Positions 6,219-9,408 of a stretch of DNA of 9,408 nt are shown here, in pieces. Below the pieces are notes generated by a model. The model searched no databases. It was not told the DNA's origin and was given only the letters and a program-made list of their open reading frames with translations. The position numbers and the translations under genes were made by a program. Every line of letters starts with the position of its first letter. Positions within the stretch are counted from its first letter, which is position 1. Source of the stretch: an uncultured Kiritimatiellota bacterium (GTDB lineage: Bacteria > Verrucomicrobiota > Kiritimatiellia > RFP12 > UBA1067); assembly GCA_934675625.1 (NCBI GenBank), contig CAKURH010000118.1:1-9408 (forward strand), read 5' to 3'.

Positions 6219-6227
6219 ATTATAGCA
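6219..6227 (-). promoter_or_regulatory. Extended -10 promoter of uxaE and its operon, leaderless
   Basis: On the minus strand TGCTATAAT gives a perfect -10 hexamer (6219-6224) with the TGn extension; no good -35 is seen. Only 7 nt separate it from the ATG at 6211, so transcription should begin at or next to the start codon. No Shine-Dalgarno sequence could fit. It is divergent from the response regulator promoter at 6288. Confidence 0.7.
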
Positions 6228-6287
6228 AAAACGGGCGCCGCCTCTGCGACGTCCACGCGACCTCTTCCGCTCCACGCGCGTTTAGGG

Positions 6288-6293
6288 TATAAT
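6288..6293 (+). promoter_or_regulatory. -10 box of the two-component system promoter, nearly leaderless
   Basis: A perfect TATAAT lies 9 nt before the ATG at 6303, so the predicted transcript starts only about 2-3 nt before the coding sequence. The -35 region is poor. The sequence TATAATATCC is shared exactly with the divergent uxaE promoter. Confidence 0.65.
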
Positions 6294-6302
6294 ATCCAGC
6301 AT

Positions 6303-6974
6303 ATGGCAAAGATTCTGATCATCGAAGACGACCCGGCGATCCGCCGCGTCATCGCCCTCGCGGTCAAGAGCGCGGGGTATCAGCCCGTCCTGGAGGCGGA
6401 CGCGGGGGACGAGGGCCTTTCGCTCCTCCGCCGCGAGAAGCCCGCGCTTGTCTTGCTGGACGTCATGCTGCCCGGCATGGACGGCATCGAGGTCTGCCGC
6501 CGCGTCAAGTCCGACCCGGCCCTCGCGGCGACGGCGATCATCCTGCTGACGGCGAAAGGCGAGGAGCAGGACATCGTGACGGGCCTCGACGCCGGGGCGA
6601 ACGACTACATCACCAAGCCCTTCTCGAAGGAGGTGCTGCTCGCGCGCATGCGCGCGGCCCTCCGCAAGGACCCCACCGCGCCGACGGGCACGCTCGCGCT
6701 CGACGGCCTCGAGCTCGACGACCGCACGCACCGCGTCCGGCTCGGCGGCGGCGAGCTCAAGCTCACGCTGACGGAATACCGCATCCTCGAGCTCCTGCTC
6801 CGCAACCGCGGGCGCGTCTTCGACCGGGGGCACATCCTCGACCGCATCTCCGACGGCGAGAAGTTCGTCACCGACCGCACGATCGACGTGCAGCTCGTCG
6901 GGCTCCGCCGCAAGCTGGGCGACTGGGCGCGACATGTCGAAACCGTGCGCGGCATCGGCTACCGCCTGACGTGA
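6303..6974 (+). CDS. OmpR/PhoB-family response regulator
   Basis: A 223-residue DNA-binding response regulator. The receiver domain (~1-120) has the acidic pair E8-D9-D10, phospho-acceptor D53 in VLLDVMLPGMDG, T83 in ILLTAKG and K105 in DYITKPFS. The C-terminal winged-helix domain (~126-222) has LKLTLTEYRILELLLRN (152-168) and a VRGIGYRLT end, typical of PhoB/OmpR. Phosphorylation by the kinase encoded next door should control promoter binding; the regulon is unknown. The start is ATG 6303-6305 because MAKILIIEDD is the classic N-terminus and the -10 box lies just upstream. A frame extending back to 6042 runs through the uxaE gene and is rejected. The pairing with a PhoR-like kinase suggests, but does not show, a phosphate or envelope signal. 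Confidence 0.93.
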   Translation: MAKILIIEDDPAIRRVIALAVKSAGYQPVLEADAGDEGLSLLRREKPALVLLDVMLPGMDGIEVCRRVKSDPALAATAIILLTAKGEEQDIVTGLDAGANDYITKPFSKEVLLARMRAALRKDPTAPTGTLALDGLELDDRTHRVRLGGGELKLTLTEYRILELLLRNRGRVFDRGHILDRISDGEKFVTDRTIDVQLVGLRRKLGDWARHVETVRGIGYRLT

Positions 6975-6982
6975 AAAGGGAC

Positions 6983-7022
6983 GTTGAGAAGTTAAGAGGT
7001 GGAGAAGTTAAGAGGGAGAAAA
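6983..7022 (+). repeat. Degenerate 8-bp tandem repeat between regulator and kinase genes
   Basis: Five consecutive purine-rich octamers can be read: GTTGAGAA, GTTAAGAG, GTGGAGAA, GTTAAGAG, GGAGAAAA. At 16-bp period, GAGAAGTTAAGAGG recurs exactly at 6986-6999 and 7002-7015. The array fills nearly the whole gap between the regulator stop (6974) and the kinase ATG (7023). Its last units provide the AGAGGGAG ribosome-binding sequence for the kinase. Confidence 0.7.
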
Positions 7023-8249
7023 ATGGGAGGGCAAAGGGCTGAGGAGAACTGGGTCCTGGCCTGCATGGCTGGCCTGGGCGTCGTCCTGTTCGCCGCGCTG
7101 TTCGTGCTGAATGCGCGCAGCTTCCGCCGCGCCATCGCCGACATGGTGGAGTCCGAGACGCGCGTGACGGTCGTCAACGCCGACGGTTCGGTCTTCTACG
7201 ACACCGAAGCGGCGGTCGACAGCCACGCCGCGCGCGAAGAGGTCCGGAAGGCGTTCGCCGAAGGCCGCAGCGTCTCGCTGCGCCGCTCGGAGACGGTCGG
7301 CGCCGACCTCCTCTACTGCGCCCGCCGCGTCGGCGACCGCGTCGTGCGTCTCGCCGTGCCGTACACGGGCGTCCTGAAGTCCGAGCGTCTGGCCGCCGGA
7401 GGGCTGCTTGCAGCCCTGCTCCTCGGCGGCTGCCTCGTCCTGCTCGTCTACCTCTTCACGCGCCGTCTGACGCGGCGACTCGACGCCCAGGCGCAACAGC
7501 TCGAAATCGCGACGGCGAACGAGACGTTCCGGCGCGAGTTCACCTCCAACGTCACGCATGAGCTGAAAAGCCCCCTCACGGCGATCCTCGGCGCCGTCGA
7601 GATGCTGGGCGACGGCACGGCGCTCGCCGATGACGAGAGGAAAGAGCTCTTCGACATCATCCGCTCGGAGAGCGGCCGCCTCGGCTCGCTGGTTGGAGAC
7701 GTGCTGTCGCTCGCGCAGATCGAGCGCGAACAGGCCGAGAACGCGGCCGACTTCGCGCGGGTGAACCTCGCCGACGTCGTTTCGGCCGTCCTCACACGCG
7801 AGGTGCCCAAAGCCCACGCGGCCCATGTGAAACTCGACTGTGCGCGCAACGACAACGTGGTCGTCCGAGGCGACGCGCCCCGGCTGGAGGATGCGCTGGC
7901 CAACCTGATCGAGAACGCCCTGCGCTATTCGGGTTCGGACGTCATCCGCGTCACGTCAGCGGCGGCGGGCGCGCACGTGACGGTCTCGGTCACGGACTTC
8001 GGCATCGGAATCCCTGCCGTGCACCTGCCGCACCTCTTCGAGCGGTTCTACCGCATCAACAAGTCGCGCAGCCGCGCACTGGGCGGCACGGGGCTCGGTC
8101 TCGCGATCGTCAAGCACATCGTCCAGCTGCACGGCGGCGACGTCGCGGTCACGTCCGTCCCGGGACGGCAGACAACATTCTCATTCACCCTTCCGCTTCC
8201 GCACAACACGACAGTTCCATCCGAGCTCGCCTCTACAAAAGGTCATTGA
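7023..8249 (+). CDS. PhoR-like membrane sensor histidine kinase
   Basis: A 408-residue sensor kinase that should phosphorylate the regulator encoded 48 nt upstream. Transmembrane segments at ~11-30 and ~126-146 flank a small extracytoplasmic sensor region (~31-125). A short basic segment (FTRRLTRRLDAQAQQLE) follows in place of an obvious HAMP domain. The HisKA domain has H179 in NVTHELKSPLTAILG. The ATPase domain has the N box NLIENALRYS (294-303), G1 DFGIGIP (325-331), F box LFERFYRI (338-345) and G2 GGTGLGL (354-360). I chose ATG 7023 with AGAGGGAG just upstream; an in-frame GTG at 6999 lies inside the repeat array and would add 8 residues. After the usual end (FSFTLPLP) there is a ~15-residue tail (HNTTVPSELASTKGH), and the last 17 bp overlap the convergent recombinase gene. 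The ligand is unknown. Confidence 0.93.
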   Translation: MGGQRAEENWVLACMAGLGVVLFAALFVLNARSFRRAIADMVESETRVTVVNADGSVFYDTEAAVDSHAAREEVRKAFAEGRSVSLRRSETVGADLLYCARRVGDRVVRLAVPYTGVLKSERLAAGGLLAALLLGGCLVLLVYLFTRRLTRRLDAQAQQLEIATANETFRREFTSNVTHELKSPLTAILGAVEMLGDGTALADDERKELFDIIRSESGRLGSLVGDVLSLAQIEREQAENAADFARVNLADVVSAVLTREVPKAHAAHVKLDCARNDNVVVRGDAPRLEDALANLIENALRYSGSDVIRVTSAAAGAHVTVSVTDFGIGIPAVHLPHLFERFYRINKSRSRALGGTGLGLAIVKHIVQLHGGDVAVTSVPGRQTTFSFTLPLPHNTTVPSELASTKGH

Positions 8250-9180
8250 GCAGGTTCATGCAACGGGTCTTCTGCTGGAGATTGGCGCGGCCGTAGACGT
8301 TGAGCGTGAAGGACACGTTCTTGTGGCCGAGGATTTCCGAGAGGGACTTGATGTCGAAGTCGCAGATTTCCATCGCACGGACGGCAAACGTGTGCCGGAG
8401 TTCGTGAAAGCGCATCCGTGAAAGACCGTGCCGCTTCAGGTAGCGGACGAAGAACTGACGATAGGTTCGCGGTTCGGTCGGCGAGGCTCTTCCCGTCAAG
8501 AGATAGTAATCGCAATTGGGCGAAACAAATTTTTCGAGCGGGCGAACCAAGAGCGACGGCAGGGGAATCGTCCGCAGGGATGTCGCTGTCTTGGGCGGGC
8601 CAATGTGAATGCGCGATTGGCCCGTGCGCTTGTCGTAAATGCGCTGAAGTGTCCTGTTGACGGAGAGCGTCTTTGCCGTGAGGTCGATGTCTTTCATCTG
8701 AAGCGCACACAGTTCGCCAATGCGAAGCCCCGTGAAGAGCGTGAGCAAAATGCCCATCGCGCGTCGATTCAATCCAAGATAGAGGGTTTGGATGAGCAGA
8801 CGTTCCTGATCCTGCGAAAGCGAGGCAACAGGACGCACTGTCTGCGACTTCGGATACTCAATCAGCGACCAATTCAGCAGAGGAATGAGACGCAACTTGT
8901 AAGCGTAGGCCATCGTGAGCCGGAACACGAGAAGAATGTCGTGGATTGACTTCGGTGAAAGGCCTCCGTGACCGTCCAGCCGCCCGTGCGCATGAAGATG
9001 GAGAACATAGGACTGCACATTTGCCTCCGTAATCGCGCCGATTTTCATTTGTCCGAAGTGCGGGAGGAGGTGATTGACCGCAATCAACGTGAAATTCGCA
9101 TGGGTCGAGGGCGTGACCATCGGCTTTTTGGCCTTCAGCCATTCGTGTACGAGGGTCTTGAATAACGTGTTTGTCGTCAT
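8233..9180 (-). CDS. Tyrosine recombinase/integrase
   Basis: A 315-residue site-specific recombinase. The N-terminal SAM-like core-binding domain (~4-105) contains HEWLKAKKPMVTPSTHANF and LSPKSIHDILLVFRLTMAYA. The catalytic domain (~120-300) carries the full set: R153 in FTGLRIGELCAL, K197 in GPPKTATSLR, H259 and R262 in FHELRHTF, H286 in LSEILGHKNVS, and the nucleophile Y296 in TLNVYGRA. It is therefore probably active. The style resembles integrases I associate with gut Firmicutes mobile elements. Sampled 60-base lines here are 52-58% GC against up to 77% in neighbouring genes, which supports acquisition. ATG 9178-9180 starts the frame; the Shine-Dalgarno is weak (A-rich AAAGAAAG). No excisionase, transposase or cargo gene is visible in the window. 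The 3' end overlaps the kinase gene by 17 bp. Confidence 0.92.
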   Translation of the reverse strand: MTTNTLFKTLVHEWLKAKKPMVTPSTHANFTLIAVNHLLPHFGQMKIGAITEANVQSYVLHLHAHGRLDGHGGLSPKSIHDILLVFRLTMAYAYKLRLIPLLNWSLIEYPKSQTVRPVASLSQDQERLLIQTLYLGLNRRAMGILLTLFTGLRIGELCALQMKDIDLTAKTLSVNRTLQRIYDKRTGQSRIHIGPPKTATSLRTIPLPSLLVRPLEKFVSPNCDYYLLTGRASPTEPRTYRQFFVRYLKRHGLSRMRFHELRHTFAVRAMEICDFDIKSLSEILGHKNVSFTLNVYGRANLQQKTRCMNLLNDLL

Positions 9181-9202
9181 GTGTATTTTTCTTTCTTTTG
9201 GA

Positions 9203-9218
9203 CGGGCACCAGCGCCCG
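9203..9218. repeat. Short hairpin upstream of the recombinase gene
   Basis: CGGGC (9203-9207) and GCCCG (9214-9218) form an inverted repeat with a 6-nt spacer in the presumed leader of the recombinase gene, 23 nt before its ATG. No T-tract follows on either strand, so it is not a terminator. It could be a leader structure or a recombinase-binding dyad. Confidence 0.35.
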
Positions 9219-9226
9219 CGCCACAG

Positions 9227-9232
9227 AATATA
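9227..9232 (-). promoter_or_regulatory. Possible -10 box of the recombinase gene
   Basis: TATATT on the minus strand, 46 nt before the recombinase ATG, is the best -10 candidate. No convincing -35 hexamer lies 16-18 bp upstream of it. If used, the transcript would carry a leader of about 40 nt containing the hairpin at 9203-9218. Confidence 0.3.
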
Positions 9233-9270
9233 CACGGAACTGAACCTCGGAGGCTGAGATTGGATTCCTC

Positions 9271-9295
9271 GCGCAGAGTCGCAGAGCCCGCAGAG
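9271..9295. repeat. Short degenerate 8-bp-period repeat (CGCAGAG units)
   Basis: Three units with a common CGCAGAG core occur in a row: GCGCAGAG (9271-9278), TCGCAGAG (9279-9286) and CCGCAGAG (9288-9295), with one extra base before the third. On the minus strand this reads as CTCTGCG repeats. It lies in the non-coding flank behind the recombinase. The rest of 9236-9408 shows no supported gene. Confidence 0.6.
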
Positions 9296-9408
9296 GGTCG
9301 CCTTGGTCTAAGCAGTGAAGTGCCACATAACCACTGTTTGTGTCTTCAAGGGGTTCTCTGGAGGGGCGCGTACCGAGTCTGCGTTTCCCCGGCTTTGAGG
9401 GGGAGTGG

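Noticed and set aside
5093..6292. Long plus-strand open frame opposite the uxaE-like gene
   Set aside because: Its product is dominated by Arg, Leu, Val and Asp in the pattern of an antisense shadow. The minus strand encodes a conserved enzyme with its own promoter.
8428..8949. Plus-strand frame inside the recombinase gene
   Set aside because: Antisense to a complete tyrosine recombinase with all catalytic residues; the product is Arg/Glu-rich with no domain.
9271..9295. Possible start of a CRISPR array
   Set aside because: Units are only 8-9 bp with no spacers of 25-40 bp between them and no cas genes nearby.
9346..9408. Minus-strand frame entering from the right edge (about 20 residues, ending LQRTP, stop at 9346-9348)
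   Set aside because: Too short to judge; it could be the end of a gene beyond the window, but no motif or codon bias supports it.

Overview
This is a GC-rich bacterial chromosome segment, probably from a PVC-superphylum organism (Verrucomicrobiota, Kiritimatiellota or Lentisphaerota). The best lineage clue is a 51-residue basic protein (2157-2312) that resembles, from memory, the 'small basic protein' family of Chlamydiae and Verrucomicrobia. The genes use mostly G or C in third codon positions, and start codons are ATG or GTG. No 16S rRNA gene or other definitive taxonomic marker is present, so the assignment is an inference.

Layout. (1) 1-121: C-terminal end of an unrecognised plus-strand gene. 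(2) 235-980: a self-contained unit with a full -35/-10 promoter, a flavin reductase-rubredoxin fusion (high-molecular-weight rubredoxin type) and a terminator. (3) 973-1979, minus strand: ruvB under an extended -10 promoter with almost no leader. (4) 2102-6227, minus strand: an apparent operon in the order uxaE-like tagaturonate epimerase, uncharacterised 303-residue protein, recO, parvulin-type prolyl isomerase lipoprotein. It is followed by the small basic protein gene, which has its own promoter inside the end of the isomerase gene and its own terminator. (5) 6288-8249, plus strand: a PhoB/PhoR-like response regulator and sensor kinase, divergent from uxaE. The gap between them holds a degenerate 8-bp repeat array. 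(6) 8233-9408: a lower-GC block with a lone tyrosine recombinase convergent with, and overlapping, the kinase gene. Behind it is a non-coding flank with a second short 8-bp-period repeat.

The genes are mostly housekeeping (recombination and repair by RuvB and RecO, envelope protein folding, ribosome-associated small protein) mixed with sugar-acid metabolism, oxygen/redox handling and signalling. I found no multi-gene defence or biosynthetic system. The most unusual points are: (a) the prolyl isomerase, whose first conserved strand lies after the rest of the domain, as in a circular permutation, with both conserved histidines kept; (b) three genes whose TATAAT boxes sit only 7-11 nt before the start codon, implying leaderless or nearly leaderless mRNAs; (c) degenerate octamer repeats, one of which supplies the kinase ribosome-binding site; (d) the probably acquired recombinase abutting the kinase 3' end.
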